64,000 bases of DNA from Persicitalea jodogahamensis. Its GTDB lineage: Bacteria > Bacteroidota > Bacteroidia > Cytophagales > Spirosomataceae. Each line of letters begins with the position of its first letter. Position 1 is the first letter of the stretch. The translations under genes and the position numbers were made by a program. Shown piece after piece: positions 17,511 to 26,252 of the stretch. The notes beneath the pieces are model-generated. The model was not told where the DNA came from. It saw only the letters and a program-made list of their open reading frames with translations, and ran no database searches. The stretch is from contig NZ_BMXF01000002.1 in NCBI RefSeq assembly GCF_014651615.1, forward strand, positions 139,675-203,674, read 5' to 3'.

Positions 17511-18329
17511 ATGACAAAAGAGAGAGAACAACTGAATAAAGACGGTTACGTGCTGCTGCGCGGATTTTTGGATAAAAATACCGTTTCAGAAATTTATCGG
17601 GAAGCACGTGAAATATTTTCCGAGCAGATCAAACGCGTAACGGGCCGGACGGTAGACATTGACGACCGCGACGCTTTCGAAAACGCCATGTTCGAGTTTT
17701 TTGAGAAAGACTTCGATGCCTTTGTCAACACGGGCAAAACCGTACAGCATACATTTAGCCTGCATCGGCTGGCGGTGAGCGACAAAATTGAAAAAGTGTT
17801 GAAGGATCTGGGGATCGAGAAACCCGTGATCGGAGCGCGTCCCGCGATGCAGTTCAATAGCCGTTTCCTGTCAAAAGGCGGTAGCAAGCACTGGAAACTC
17901 GATGCGCACCAGGATTGGCGTACCGGGCAGGGCTCACTCGATAGCACGGTTATCTGGTTTCCAATGGTGGACGCTGGCACCGACATCGGGGCCTTGCAGG
18001 TTATTCCCGGCAGCCACACGACCGGCCTAATGGAAGCAAGTACCTCCGGTTACCAAGGGGGGATCACTGCGGCCCTGAAGGTTGAAGATTTTGTGCAGAC
18101 CGAGTTTCAGGTGGGGGATATGCTCGTTTTCTCTTCATTCCTGGTGCACCAGTCGGGCAACAACGTGACGAATAACATCCGATGGTCAGTGCAATTGCGC
18201 TACAACAATCTCGCCGAGCCAACCTTCATCGAGCGTGGCTATCCGATGGCCTACCTCTACAAGCCCGAACCCGACCTGGTCACTCCCAATTTTCCGACCG
18301 TTGAGCAGCTTAAAGAGGTTTACAAGTAG
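17511..18329 (+). CDS. Phytanoyl-CoA dioxygenase (PhyH)-family Fe(II)/2-oxoglutarate enzyme
   Basis: 272 residues. The iron facial triad is visible: His133 and Asp135 in DAHQDW and the distal His213 in LVHQSG; Arg224 or Arg230 would bind 2-oxoglutarate. Members hydroxylate lipids, amino acids and many secondary-metabolite or sugar intermediates. The next gene starts 3 bases after its stop, so it is co-transcribed with two glycosyltransferases. Hydroxylation of a glycan or lipid building block is therefore likely. A 218-base gap upstream carries the dispersed repeat at 17301-17314. Family and active site are firm; the substrate is unknown. Confidence 0.9.
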   Translation: MTKEREQLNKDGYVLLRGFLDKNTVSEIYREAREIFSEQIKRVTGRTVDIDDRDAFENAMFEFFEKDFDAFVNTGKTVQHTFSLHRLAVSDKIEKVLKDLGIEKPVIGARPAMQFNSRFLSKGGSKHWKLDAHQDWRTGQGSLDSTVIWFPMVDAGTDIGALQVIPGSHTTGLMEASTSGYQGGITAALKVEDFVQTEFQVGDMLVFSSFLVHQSGNNVTNNIRWSVQLRYNNLAEPTFIERGYPMAYLYKPEPDLVTPNFPTVEQLKEVYK

Positions 18330-18331
18330 AT

Positions 18332-19345
18332 ATGAATTATGAGGAAGTGATCACTCAATCATTTACTGATTCACGATTGAAAGTAAGCGTAACCATTCTC
18401 ACCTACAATCAGGTGGCCTTTATCGGGCAGGCCATCGAGAGTGCGCTCAATCAGCAGACTGATTTTGCGTACGAAATTCTGGTGGGTGATGATTTCTCCA
18501 CCGACGGGACGCGGGAAGTGATTCTTGATTACCAGAAACGCTTTCCTGATTTAGTAAAACCCGTTCTGCATAAAAAGAATCTGGGCCAGAATGGACTTTT
18601 CAATACCATTGAAACGCTCAAACTCGCCCAGGGAAAGTACATCGCCCCGCTCGACGGCGACGATTACTGGACCAGTCCCGACAAACTGCAGAAACAGGTG
18701 GATTTCATGGAAAGCCATCCCGATTTCTCGGCCTGTTTCCACAATGCCCTCATTACCTACGAGGATGGTTCTCCCGCTCAGGAAGTGAATGCCGCCGACC
18801 AGAAAATGGTCATCGGCATGGACGACCTCATCGGCGAGGATGAGATTTGGTTCATGGCGACCTCGGCCGTCATGTTCAAAAATGGTCTGGTGCACTATCC
18901 CGAATGGTTTTTGAAATCGACGAGCGGGGATATTCCGCGCTACGTTATTTTGGCTAAACACGGGCCGATCGGCTACGTACCGGGCACGATGTCGGTGTAC
19001 CGTAAAAACAAAGCGGGCGCCAGCTTCAAAGATCACTACCGCGACGCTCGTTTCCTGCGCAACCGCATCATGATGTACGAGGGCATCAACGGTGAAACGG
19101 AACGTCGGTACAATTCCTCCCTGCGACTTAACATCGCCCGCTACTACCGGATGATGCTTGATGCCCGGCAGTATTCACGAAGCTATTTCCGGCGGGCAGC
19201 CTTGGCGGTGAAGTATTTGCGTTTTCGGCAACCCGATCCAACAGAGGCGAAAGAAATATGTCGTGACTACCTTATCCCCAAGTGGATGATGCGCGTTTAC
19301 AGCTTCTTCGCTTTGCTGCCGCATCGCTTCCGCCAGACATCATGA
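18332..19345 (+). CDS. Family 2 glycosyltransferase (first of tandem pair)
   Basis: 337 residues. The GT-A core begins VSVTILTYNQ near residue 18, with VGDDFSTDGT at about 50-59 and the metal-binding DGDDYW near 108. A 60-residue C-terminal extension is basic (RYYRMMLDARQYSRSYFRRA) and may bind membrane. Downstream of the DxD the segment KLQKQVDF...SHPDFSAC...ITYEDGSP recurs almost unchanged in the next gene, so the pair arose by duplication. It overlaps that gene by 4 bases (ATGA). Soluble enzymes of this type add single sugars during surface glycan synthesis. Acceptor and donor cannot be told. Confidence 0.88.
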   Translation: MNYEEVITQSFTDSRLKVSVTILTYNQVAFIGQAIESALNQQTDFAYEILVGDDFSTDGTREVILDYQKRFPDLVKPVLHKKNLGQNGLFNTIETLKLAQGKYIAPLDGDDYWTSPDKLQKQVDFMESHPDFSACFHNALITYEDGSPAQEVNAADQKMVIGMDDLIGEDEIWFMATSAVMFKNGLVHYPEWFLKSTSGDIPRYVILAKHGPIGYVPGTMSVYRKNKAGASFKDHYRDARFLRNRIMMYEGINGETERRYNSSLRLNIARYYRMMLDARQYSRSYFRRAALAVKYLRFRQPDPTEAKEICRDYLIPKWMMRVYSFFALLPHRFRQTS

Positions 19346-20109
19346 TGAAGGTTTCGGTGTGTGTGCCCACTTACCAGCACGAATCCTATATCGCGCAGAT
19401 GTTGGATGGAGCATTGACGCAACAGACTACCTTTCCGTACGAAATTGTCGTCGGTGACGACGGTTCCAGGGATCGTTCTCCGGCGATCATCCGCGCCTAC
19501 GCTGAAAAGTACCCTGATCAAATCAGAGCGTACCTGCACCCCGAAAATCTGGGGCCGAAGGAACCACGCGAATTTGCGGGCCGCAACAATGTTTTGTTCC
19601 TGCTCAAAGCCTGCCGGGGGGAGTACGTTGCTCTTTGCGAAGGCGATGACTACTGGACCGATCCGCATAAGTTGCAGAAACAGGTCGATTTCCTGGACGC
19701 TCATCCCGATTTCGTCATCTGTCATCATAACGTCCGCGTGACCTACGAGGACGGCTCACCCGAACATTTTTTCAATGCCCCCGACCAGAAAGCCATCTCG
19801 ACCATTGATGATTTGCTGGCTGACCGTTGGTTTCTGGCCACGGCCAGCCTGCTCTACCGCAACTACTTCCTGACCGAGGATTTTGCCAACTGGCACGCTG
19901 AGGCCGCCGCCGGAGACTGGGCACTGGTACTGCAGCTGGCCGCGCGCGGCAACATTGGCTACCTGCCGGAGGTTATGGGAGTGTATCGCAAACATCGGGG
20001 GGGACTGAGTCATGTCCATGCACCCACCAATGAATGGTTCGTGCAGAATCGGAAGGAAATGTTCGAGAATGTGCGGGCATGGTTGGATTCCTTTAAACGC
20101 AATAATTGA
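19342..20109 (+). CDS. Family 2 glycosyltransferase (second of tandem pair)
   Basis: 255 residues starting MMKVSVCVPTYQ; ATG 19342 forms the ATGA overlap with the upstream stop, and a longer frame from 19282 lies inside the preceding gene and was rejected. ATG 19345 could also serve. The GT-A motifs VGDDGSRDRS and EGDDYW are in place. The rest parallels the first enzyme, but it has an insertion (GPKEPREFAGRN) after the nucleotide-binding half and lacks the basic C-terminal extension. It probably adds a different sugar to the same glycan. Translational coupling implies matched amounts of the two enzymes. Confidence 0.88.
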   Translation: MMKVSVCVPTYQHESYIAQMLDGALTQQTTFPYEIVVGDDGSRDRSPAIIRAYAEKYPDQIRAYLHPENLGPKEPREFAGRNNVLFLLKACRGEYVALCEGDDYWTDPHKLQKQVDFLDAHPDFVICHHNVRVTYEDGSPEHFFNAPDQKAISTIDDLLADRWFLATASLLYRNYFLTEDFANWHAEAAAGDWALVLQLAARGNIGYLPEVMGVYRKHRGGLSHVHAPTNEWFVQNRKEMFENVRAWLDSFKRNN

Positions 20110-20124
20110 AAAGGTAACGGAAGA

Positions 20125-20850
20125 ATGAAAAAGCGGATAAAGGTTTTCTTGCTATTGGTATGGAGTGGTACTTTCCAAGTTCAGGGACAAACTATTACCG
20201 GGAATTTTACTTGGGATGCCATGCATTTGCCAGGTACTTCGACGGTTGGAATCGTAGTAAGCGATACCCTCGCGCCGGAGCCTTTCCGGGTCAGGCCACT
20301 TATTGTTCCGGCGGGACTGGCCGTAAGCGGATTGCTGGTGCAAGGCAAGATCAGTCGGCAATTGAATCGGCGAGTGGAAAGCCGTTATCCCGGCTATCGC
20401 ACCAACGCCGACGATTATCTACTGTTCGCCCCGGTTGCCCTGGGTTTGGGCCTAAGTGTGGCGGGTGTGGAGGGCAGGCATCCGCTGGGCGAGCAGATAG
20501 TGCTGGCGATCATTTCGGGATTAGCCTCGCAAGGCGTCACCCAAACGATCAAGCTGATTGCAAAGTACCCCCGGCCTGATGGCACCACCTACGATGCTTT
20601 CCCTTCGGGCCACACCACCGGGGCGTTCACCTCGGCCACACTGCTGCATAAGGAATATGGCCACCGGAGCGTTTGGTATAGTGTGGGCGGGTACTCTGTG
20701 GCCTCAGGAGTGGGCGCATTGCGCATCATCAATAATCGCCATTGGCTGTCCGATGTACTTTTTGGCGCGGGCGTGGGCATAGGGGCAACAGAGGTAGTGT
20801 ACATGGCGTATCCCTGGGTGAAGCGGAAGTTGAAGCGAAGAAAGAAGTAA
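20125..20850 (+). CDS. PAP2-family membrane phosphatase
   Basis: 241 residues with a signal-like N-terminus (ending QVQG, about 21). All three phosphatase motifs are visible: K143-x6-RP (ending YPRP, 150-151), PSGH at 160-163, and R200...H206...D210. Hydrophobic segments near 58-76, 100-115, 122-140 and 186-225 fit a multi-pass membrane protein with the active site outside the cytoplasm. Relatives dephosphorylate undecaprenyl diphosphate, phosphatidate or lipid A. It follows the glycosyltransferase pair by 15 bases, so a role in recycling a lipid carrier for that glycan is attractive but inferred. The C-terminus is strongly basic (KRKLKRRKK). Confidence 0.9.
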   Translation: MKKRIKVFLLLVWSGTFQVQGQTITGNFTWDAMHLPGTSTVGIVVSDTLAPEPFRVRPLIVPAGLAVSGLLVQGKISRQLNRRVESRYPGYRTNADDYLLFAPVALGLGLSVAGVEGRHPLGEQIVLAIISGLASQGVTQTIKLIAKYPRPDGTTYDAFPSGHTTGAFTSATLLHKEYGHRSVWYSVGGYSVASGVGALRIINNRHWLSDVLFGAGVGIGATEVVYMAYPWVKRKLKRRKK

Positions 20851-20889
20851 AAACTGGCTTGCACGAACAGTGCTTTTCTGCAAAATGCC

Positions 20890-21438
20890 ATGACCTACTG
20901 CGATTTTGTCAATAACAATTCGGCTGGAACGACGGACGCACTACTGCACAAACAGTATCACGATCACGAGTACGGATTTCCGCTGGAAGACGACGATGCG
21001 TTGTTTGGTCGCCTCCTTTTGGAAATCAATCAGGCAGGGCTGAGCTGGACCCTGATGCTGCGCAAGCAGGAGAATTTTCGCCTGGCCTACGATAATTTTT
21101 CCATCGAAAAAGTCGCTAACTACGGCGAGGAGGATGTCCAACGGCTACTTGGCGACGCGGGCATTATCCGGAATCGCCTCAAAATCAATGCTGCCGTTTT
21201 TAATGCCCGGCGCATTCTTGAATTGAAGGAAGAGTTTGGTACTTTCAAAACCTGGCTGGATAAACAGGCTCCGCTGACCAAAGCAGACTGGGTGAAGCTG
21301 TTCAGGAAAAACTTCCGTTTTGTGGGCGGAGAAATCGTGGGCTCATTTTTACTAAGTACCGGCTATCTTCCCGACGCGCACGACCCGGATTGCCCTGTTT
21401 TCTTAAAAACTGAACAAAGAAAAAGCCGCCCCGAATAG
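20890..21438 (+). CDS. tag: DNA-3-methyladenine glycosylase I
   Basis: 182 residues. This base-excision enzyme removes 3-methyladenine from DNA. The zinc snap is present: Cys4, His24 (YHDHEYG) and His164 with Cys168 (HDPDC). The helix-hairpin-helix region follows EINQAGLSWTLMLRKQENF, and FVGG near residue 145 is also typical. Length matches Escherichia coli Tag (187). It is 39 bases after the PAP2 gene on the same strand; the connection is probably incidental. A hairpin overlapping the stop codon ends the transcript. Confidence 0.93.
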   Translation: MTYCDFVNNNSAGTTDALLHKQYHDHEYGFPLEDDDALFGRLLLEINQAGLSWTLMLRKQENFRLAYDNFSIEKVANYGEEDVQRLLGDAGIIRNRLKINAAVFNARRILELKEEFGTFKTWLDKQAPLTKADWVKLFRKNFRFVGGEIVGSFLLSTGYLPDAHDPDCPVFLKTEQRKSRPE

Positions 21439-21452
21439 TATCAGGACGGCTT
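21423..21452 (+). terminator. Hairpin overlapping the tag stop codon
   Basis: AAGCCG at 21423-21428 pairs with CGGCTT at 21447-21452; the A-rich left flank and the following A/T tract suit a bidirectional terminator for the converging tag and sugar kinase genes. The stem is short, so efficiency is uncertain. Confidence 0.55.
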
Positions 21453-21487
21453 ACAAATTTTATCGCACTTAATAGCGAGGGCAGTAA

Positions 21488-22405
21488 TTAACGAATCTCG
21501 AAACTCGCCAACTGCACAAATTCCATTACTCTTCGGTTGATTTCTTCCTGCGTAAGATTGACCAGCCGCTCGCTACCAAACTTCTCGACGCAGAATGACG
21601 CCATCGCCGAGCCATAAATGATGGCCCGTTTCATGTTATCAAACGAGATGTCGTCGGTCTGGGCGAGGTAGCCGATGAAGCCACCCGCAAAGGTGTCACC
21701 TGCTCCCGTGGGATCGAAGACCTCTTCCAGCGGCAGAGCCGGGGCGAAGAAAATGCGATCGTCCTGAAACAGCAATGCGCCGTGTTCGCCTTTCTTGATG
21801 ACCAGCGTTTTTGGGCCTTTCGCCATGATCACTTTCGCCGCTTTGCGCAGTGAATACTCGCCCGAAAGTTGTCGCGCCTCTTCGTCGTTGATCGTGAGCA
21901 GATCAATGAGTGGCAGCACGGCTTCCAGGTCGGGCATGGCAATGTCCATCCAGAAATTCATGGTGTCGAGCATCACCAGTTTGGGTCGCTTTTCCATGCG
22001 TTCGAGTACCAACTTTTGGACTGCTGGAGCGGTGTTACCGAGCATCAGGTACTCGCAACCCTGGTACGAAGCAGGAATGACGGGATCGAAATCGCCCATG
22101 ACGTTGAGTTGCACGTCCACCGTGTCACGGCTGTTCATATCCTCATGGTACTTGCCCGACCAGAAGAAGGTTTTGCCCTCCTGCTTAATCTGTAATCCCT
22201 CGGTATCAATGCCATGCGACACCAGAACGTCGATCATTTCCTGAGGAAAATCGCCGCCGACGACGGCCACAAGATTATTTTTTTTGGTAAAATACGAAGC
22301 TGCCAGCGTGATGTACGTAGCGGCACCGCCGATGATTTTATCCGTTTTGCCAAAAGGCGTTTCAAGGGCGTCGAACGCCACGGATCCTACTGTGAGAAGA
22401 CTCAT
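21488..22405 (-). CDS. PfkB/ribokinase-family carbohydrate kinase
   Basis: 305 residues. PfkB signature 2 is DPTGAGDTFAGG, residues 231-242, with Asp237 as catalytic base; the N-terminal GGAATY glycine motif begins at 26. It phosphorylates a sugar or nucleoside with ATP in the cytosol. Relatives in Bacteroidota are annotated simply as sugar kinases; the sequence does not decide between ribokinase, fructokinase and adenosine kinase types. Xylose isomerase lies 95 bases upstream on the same strand, but the two are separated by a hairpin, so the pairing is suggestive only: xylulose kinases normally belong to the FGGY family. Confidence 0.88.
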   Translation of the reverse strand: MSLLTVGSVAFDALETPFGKTDKIIGGAATYITLAASYFTKKNNLVAVVGGDFPQEMIDVLVSHGIDTEGLQIKQEGKTFFWSGKYHEDMNSRDTVDVQLNVMGDFDPVIPASYQGCEYLMLGNTAPAVQKLVLERMEKRPKLVMLDTMNFWMDIAMPDLEAVLPLIDLLTINDEEARQLSGEYSLRKAAKVIMAKGPKTLVIKKGEHGALLFQDDRIFFAPALPLEEVFDPTGAGDTFAGGFIGYLAQTDDISFDNMKRAIIYGSAMASFCVEKFGSERLVNLTQEEINRRVMEFVQLASFEIR

Positions 22406-22408
22406 TTA

Positions 22409-22419
22409 ATTAATGAATA
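22409..22419. repeat. Shared intergenic word ATTAATGAATA, copy 1
   Basis: An 11-base word placed 4 bases upstream of the sugar kinase start (minus strand). The same word occurs at 51179-51189, 19 bases upstream of the aspartate aminotransferase start. Confidence 0.45.
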
Positions 22420-22433
22420 ATGGATGATGAACA

Positions 22434-22462
22434 GTGGATAATGCCAAACCGGCACTATCCAC
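22434..22462. repeat. Inverted repeat between xylA and sugar kinase
   Basis: Twelve-base arms (22434-22445 and 22451-22462, one mismatch) around a 5-base loop. It lies between the xylose isomerase stop and the kinase start; it could be a weak terminator, a processing site or a member of a dispersed repeat. No T-run follows on the minus strand. Confidence 0.5.
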
Positions 22463-22500
22463 TATTATCTTGTTTTCTTATAAATCTAACGGCCTGACTC

Positions 22501-23829
22501 TTAGATAAACTTATTAATCAGATTTTCCAGGTATTCCTGGCGACCGGAGGTAGTTGCGGGTTCGCCGTTTTCGGCGGCCAGTTGGAAGAGATCTTCCAGG
22601 CTGAGGTCGCCTTTTTCAAAGGCTGCCCCCTTGCCACCGTCAAAGCTGGCGTAGCGATCTTTACGAATTTTGTGGTACTCGCCATTTTGGATGATCTTGT
22701 CAGCAACGAGCAGGGCCCGGGCCACGACATCCATGCCGCCGATGTGAGCGTGGAAAATATCTTCCACATCGGTAGAGTTACGACGGCGCTTGGCGTCGAA
22801 ATTGATGCCGCCGCCAGCCAGTCCACCCGCGTCGAGGATGATGAGCATAGCTTGCGTCCACTCCATGAGGTCGTTGGGGAATTGGTCCGTGTCCCAGCCG
22901 TTCTGGTAGTCGCCCCGGTTGGCATCGATGGAGCCAAGCAGTCCCGCGTCGGCGGCCACTTGCAGCTCGTGCTGGAAAGTATGGCCGGCCAGCGTGGCGT
23001 GGTTCACTTCCAGGTTCAGCGAGAAATCGTCCAGCAGATCATGCTGCCGCAGGAATCCAATGACCGTGGCGGCATCGTAGTCATACTGGTGTTTCGTAGG
23101 CTCGCAGGGCTTAGGCTCAATGAAGAATTTGCCCTGGAAGCCATTCTGGCGGGCGTAAGCCACGGCCAGTTTCAGCATTTGGGCAAAATGTTCCTGCTCG
23201 CGCTTCATGTCGGTATTGAGCAGCGTCATGTAGCCTTCGCGGCCACCCCAGAACACATAGTTCTCGCCACCCAGGGCGATGGTGGCATCCAGCGCCATCT
23301 TGATCTGAGCCCCAGCGTGGGTAGCCACTGCGAAATCAGGATTGGTGGAAGCCCCATTCATATAACGGTGATGGCTGAACAGGTTAGCTGTTCCCCAGAG
23401 GAGTTTTGCTCCGCTATCGGCTTGCTTTTGTTTGAGGTAGTCGGTAAGGGTTTTAATTCGCCCCTCGTTTTCGCGCACGTCATCGGCGTAGTCTACTACG
23501 TCCAGATCGTGAAAGCAGTAGTAGGGAGCACCGATTTTGGTAATGAATTCAAAAGCGGCGTCGGCCTTATCCTTGGCCCGTGCAACGGGGTCGCTTTTTT
23601 CATCCCACGGATAAAATAATGTTTGCCCGCCAAAGGGATCAAGACCCGAGCCGCAGAATGTGTGCCAGTACGCCACCGCAAAGCGCAGGTGTTCTTTCAT
23701 GGTTTTTCCGCCTACCACGCGGTTTTCGTCATACCAGCGGAAAGCTAACGGGTTGTCGGTTTCGGGACCTTCGTATTTGATTTGTCCGACACCTTTAAAG
23801 TATTCGCGGTCTCCTAAGAGAATATCCAT
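22501..23829 (-). CDS. xylA: Xylose isomerase
   Basis: 442 residues, the length of the long class II enzymes. It interconverts D-xylose and D-xylulose in the cytosol. The catalytic His lies in YCFHDLDVV (about residue 102). The metal ligands are in [19 protein letters not shown] (Glu near 232), [15 protein letters not shown] (Glu/His near 268-271) and the C-terminal NFDAKRRR (Asp near 339). The gene starts after a good terminator. No xylulokinase, xylose transporter or regulator is visible nearby; the next gene is a PfkB-type kinase. Confidence 0.96.
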   Translation of the reverse strand: MDILLGDREYFKGVGQIKYEGPETDNPLAFRWYDENRVVGGKTMKEHLRFAVAYWHTFCGSGLDPFGGQTLFYPWDEKSDPVARAKDKADAAFEFITKIGAPYYCFHDLDVVDYADDVRENEGRIKTLTDYLKQKQADSGAKLLWGTANLFSHHRYMNGASTNPDFAVATHAGAQIKMALDATIALGGENYVFWGGREGYMTLLNTDMKREQEHFAQMLKLAVAYARQNGFQGKFFIEPKPCEPTKHQYDYDAATVIGFLRQHDLLDDFSLNLEVNHATLAGHTFQHELQVAADAGLLGSIDANRGDYQNGWDTDQFPNDLMEWTQAMLIILDAGGLAGGGINFDAKRRRNSTDVEDIFHAHIGGMDVVARALLVADKIIQNGEYHKIRKDRYASFDGGKGAAFEKGDLSLEDLFQLAAENGEPATTSGRQEYLENLINKFI

Positions 23830-23841
23830 TTTGAATGTAGG

Positions 23842-23863
23842 TTATGAGAAATAAATTATGAGA
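23842..23863. repeat. Short repeat TTATGAGA x2 before xylA
   Basis: Identical 8-base units at 23842-23849 and 23856-23863, 14-base period, lying 13-34 bases upstream of the xylA start. A related TATGAGAT is found upstream of the thiolase gene at 49343-49350. Confidence 0.45.
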
Positions 23864-23920
23864 TGACTTTTAAAGTGTAAAGATGACATTTTATAATAAA
23901 TCTACCCTTCACTTTATAGA

Positions 23921-23954
23921 AAAAGGCCGGGGCGTTGTTGGCTCCGGCCTTTTT
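23921..23954 (-). terminator. Rho-independent terminator of the ppiD-like gene
   Basis: A GC-rich stem (AAAAGGCCGG arm pairing with CCGGCCTTTT) around a 9-10 base loop, flanked by A and T tracts on both sides. It stands 29 bases after the PpiD-like stop and insulates xylA from it. Confidence 0.85.
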
Positions 23955-23982
23955 TAGAAAAGTATTTTTGACTGGTTATCTA

Positions 23983-26094
23983 CTAAAAAAACTTGGCGCG
24001 GCGATCGACAATGTTCGCATTGTCGCGCACGGCTTCGTTCAGCAGAAAGCTGGCGCGGCTTTCGATATTTTGCTGAATTTGCGATTTGTAAGGTGTGTAG
24101 TCGGCGATTTGCGGAGCAGGCGTTTTGCTGAGTTGCTCCATCACGAATACCCCGTTTTCTCCGGCGAAAGGCTTAGTTTTCTGGCCCTTCTTCGAGCCGA
24201 ACCCTTTGCCCAAGGCGTAAGGATCAAAGCCAGCCGAGCTCAACAAGCCCGTTGCCAGCGTGATGTCGTCGGCCGTTTCTACCAGCGCACCGGCGCCGTA
24301 CTTCTTGGCGGCAGCTTCCAGGTCGCTTACAGTGCCCAGTTTGCTAATAATCTGCTCTGCTTTGAGCTGGTTGCGCACTTTGGCGGTTAGTTCGTCGCGG
24401 AAGTCGTCCACTTTCACATCGTCGGCGTCCGTTTTTCCGGTGAGCACGGCTACAACGTACTGATCGTCCGTCTCGAATACCTGCGAAACCTTGTTAAGAC
24501 CCGTTTTGTCATTGAAAGCCCAACGCACGATTTCGCGGGCGTTCTGGATCGCGTTGACATTGTTGGCATTTTCGGGAATGCGCGTTGCGGTAGCAATCAC
24601 CAGCGACTTGTCCTTAGCCACAGCCTCGTCGAATTCTTCTTTGTTATCAACCGAAGCGGCAAACTGGTCAGCCTTGCGATAGGCGTCATCGCGGGTAGCC
24701 TGGCTAGGTGCAATGGTTTTGGCAATCGTCGCCAGACGATAGAGCGTGTTAGACTTGGCGTCAGTCACCTTGATGATATGGTAGCCAAACTGGCTTTCTA
24801 CCAGGCGAGGGATTAATCCGGTTCCACTATGAGAGAAAACCGCATCCTCGAAGGGCTTCACCATACCGCCGTTATTCTGGAAATAACCCAGGTCACCGCC
24901 CCGTTGGGCCGAACCCTGGTCGGTGCTGTTGGTGGCGGCCAGAGCCTCAAAACTGGCTCCACCACGAAGCTGGTTCAGGATGCCCTCCGCTTTTTGCCGA
25001 GCAACAGCTTTGGCCGAATCGGAGGGGTTTTCGAAACTGATCAAAATGTGGCTGGCGCGCACCGTTGATAGTGAGTCCTTCCGCGTGCCGCCGTATTTAT
25101 AGATAAAGTAGGTGTCACCCTCACGGTAAGGTCCGTAAACTCCGCCCGGTACAAAGGTCGTAACAGCTTCCTTCAACTGGTCGCTCATGTTGGCGTAGGA
25201 CATGGTCGTTGGCACTGCGATGTCCGAGTTCATGCGGGCATAGGCTGAGTCATTGGCTGCCGAAGCCAGGCCACGAGCCAGATTTTTGATCTCCGTGTTA
25301 AGGGTCGCACTATCCTCAGTATTGGGTACCACAGGGAAAGTCACGTACTGGATCGTACGTGTGTCCATGCCCTTGTACTCATCCTTATGATCTTTGAGGT
25401 ACGAAGACAGCTGCGAATCAGTCACTTTAATGGTTGTGTCCGGCACAGAGTAGAATGGCACGTACAGGTAACGCAGATTGGCTTTGGTGTTCTGAGCCAT
25501 GTACTCCTTCTCAGCCTCGGCCTTGGTCACGTATGAAGACATCTGGATGATGCCCTCGTACTTCTGACGGAGGCGATCCGCGTAAAGATTTTTCTCGAAG
25601 TCAGCCCACGACTGCTGCTGCGGCAGGGGAAGCGTTTTCAGGTTTTTGAGGTAGTTGACAACGGCACTCTTATCAAAAGCGCCCGTGGTGGGGTTGGCGA
25701 AGGCCTGCTGAATGGCGGGGCTGATGTTATTGCCCTGCACCATATCGGTCTTTTCCTCGTCGGTGACAGTCAGGCCCAGTTTGTCGTATTGCTTTTTGTA
25801 GGCAATGTCGATAATCATCTGGTTCCAGGCCTGCTCGCGCAGAGCAGTCAGCTCTTGTTCGCCCGCTGCGCGGCCTGTCTGGGCTTCGTAGTTTTGGCGC
25901 ATCACGTCCATTCTGGCCTGAAAATCCTGAATATTAATCTCCTTCCCGTCAATTTCGCCGAGGGTCTGGTTATTGCCCCCCCCGAAAAGCGTGTTGTTGC
26001 CGAAGAGGTCACCCAGTACGAAAAGGGTAATACTGACACCGATGAACCCCACGGCCCAACCGGACTTTTCTCTAATCTTGTTAATTACTGACAT
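23983..26094 (-). CDS. PpiD-like membrane-anchored peptidyl-prolyl isomerase / chaperone
   Basis: 703 residues. A single N-terminal transmembrane helix (about 13-32: GWAVGFIGVSITLFVLGDL) is followed by a SurA-N-like helical domain and one parvulin domain (about 343-445: RASHILISFE..., GGDLGYF, FGYHIIKV). Anchored in the inner membrane, it should help outer-membrane and secreted proteins fold. The first half has the GEIDGKEINIQDFQ and WNQMIIDIAY motifs typical of PpiD. The C-terminal 250 residues resemble a second, degenerate PPIase repeat. It is monocistronic, with a terminator downstream and a 158-base gap upstream. Confidence 0.92.
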   Translation of the reverse strand: MSVINKIREKSGWAVGFIGVSITLFVLGDLFGNNTLFGGGNNQTLGEIDGKEINIQDFQARMDVMRQNYEAQTGRAAGEQELTALREQAWNQMIIDIAYKKQYDKLGLTVTDEEKTDMVQGNNISPAIQQAFANPTTGAFDKSAVVNYLKNLKTLPLPQQQSWADFEKNLYADRLRQKYEGIIQMSSYVTKAEAEKEYMAQNTKANLRYLYVPFYSVPDTTIKVTDSQLSSYLKDHKDEYKGMDTRTIQYVTFPVVPNTEDSATLNTEIKNLARGLASAANDSAYARMNSDIAVPTTMSYANMSDQLKEAVTTFVPGGVYGPYREGDTYFIYKYGGTRKDSLSTVRASHILISFENPSDSAKAVARQKAEGILNQLRGGASFEALAATNSTDQGSAQRGGDLGYFQNNGGMVKPFEDAVFSHSGTGLIPRLVESQFGYHIIKVTDAKSNTLYRLATIAKTIAPSQATRDDAYRKADQFAASVDNKEEFDEAVAKDKSLVIATATRIPENANNVNAIQNAREIVRWAFNDKTGLNKVSQVFETDDQYVVAVLTGKTDADDVKVDDFRDELTAKVRNQLKAEQIISKLGTVSDLEAAAKKYGAGALVETADDITLATGLLSSAGFDPYALGKGFGSKKGQKTKPFAGENGVFVMEQLSKTPAPQIADYTPYKSQIQQNIESRASFLLNEAVRDNANIVDRRAKFF

Positions 26095-26195
26095 AGTACA
26101 TTTTCAAATTTGACCCGCAAAATAAAATCTTTTCTCCGTGGTATCCAAGAATGGTGCTAAAAAGGGATGTAGAAGTGGCAAAGTTCCCTAGTGCC

Positions 26196-26209
26196 AAAGC
26201 GACAAAGTT
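26196..26209 (+). repeat. Dispersed 14-mer AAAGCGACAAAGTT, copy 2
   Basis: Identical to 17301-17314 and, over 13 bases, to the complement of 30774-30786. It lies in the gap between the MFS gene and the ppiD-like gene; a partial relative (AGTGGCAAAGTT) precedes it at 26174-26185. Confidence 0.6.
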
Positions 26210-26252
26210 TTTGAAATTAAGTAAGTAGGGATAGCCGCAAAATCAATTTGCC

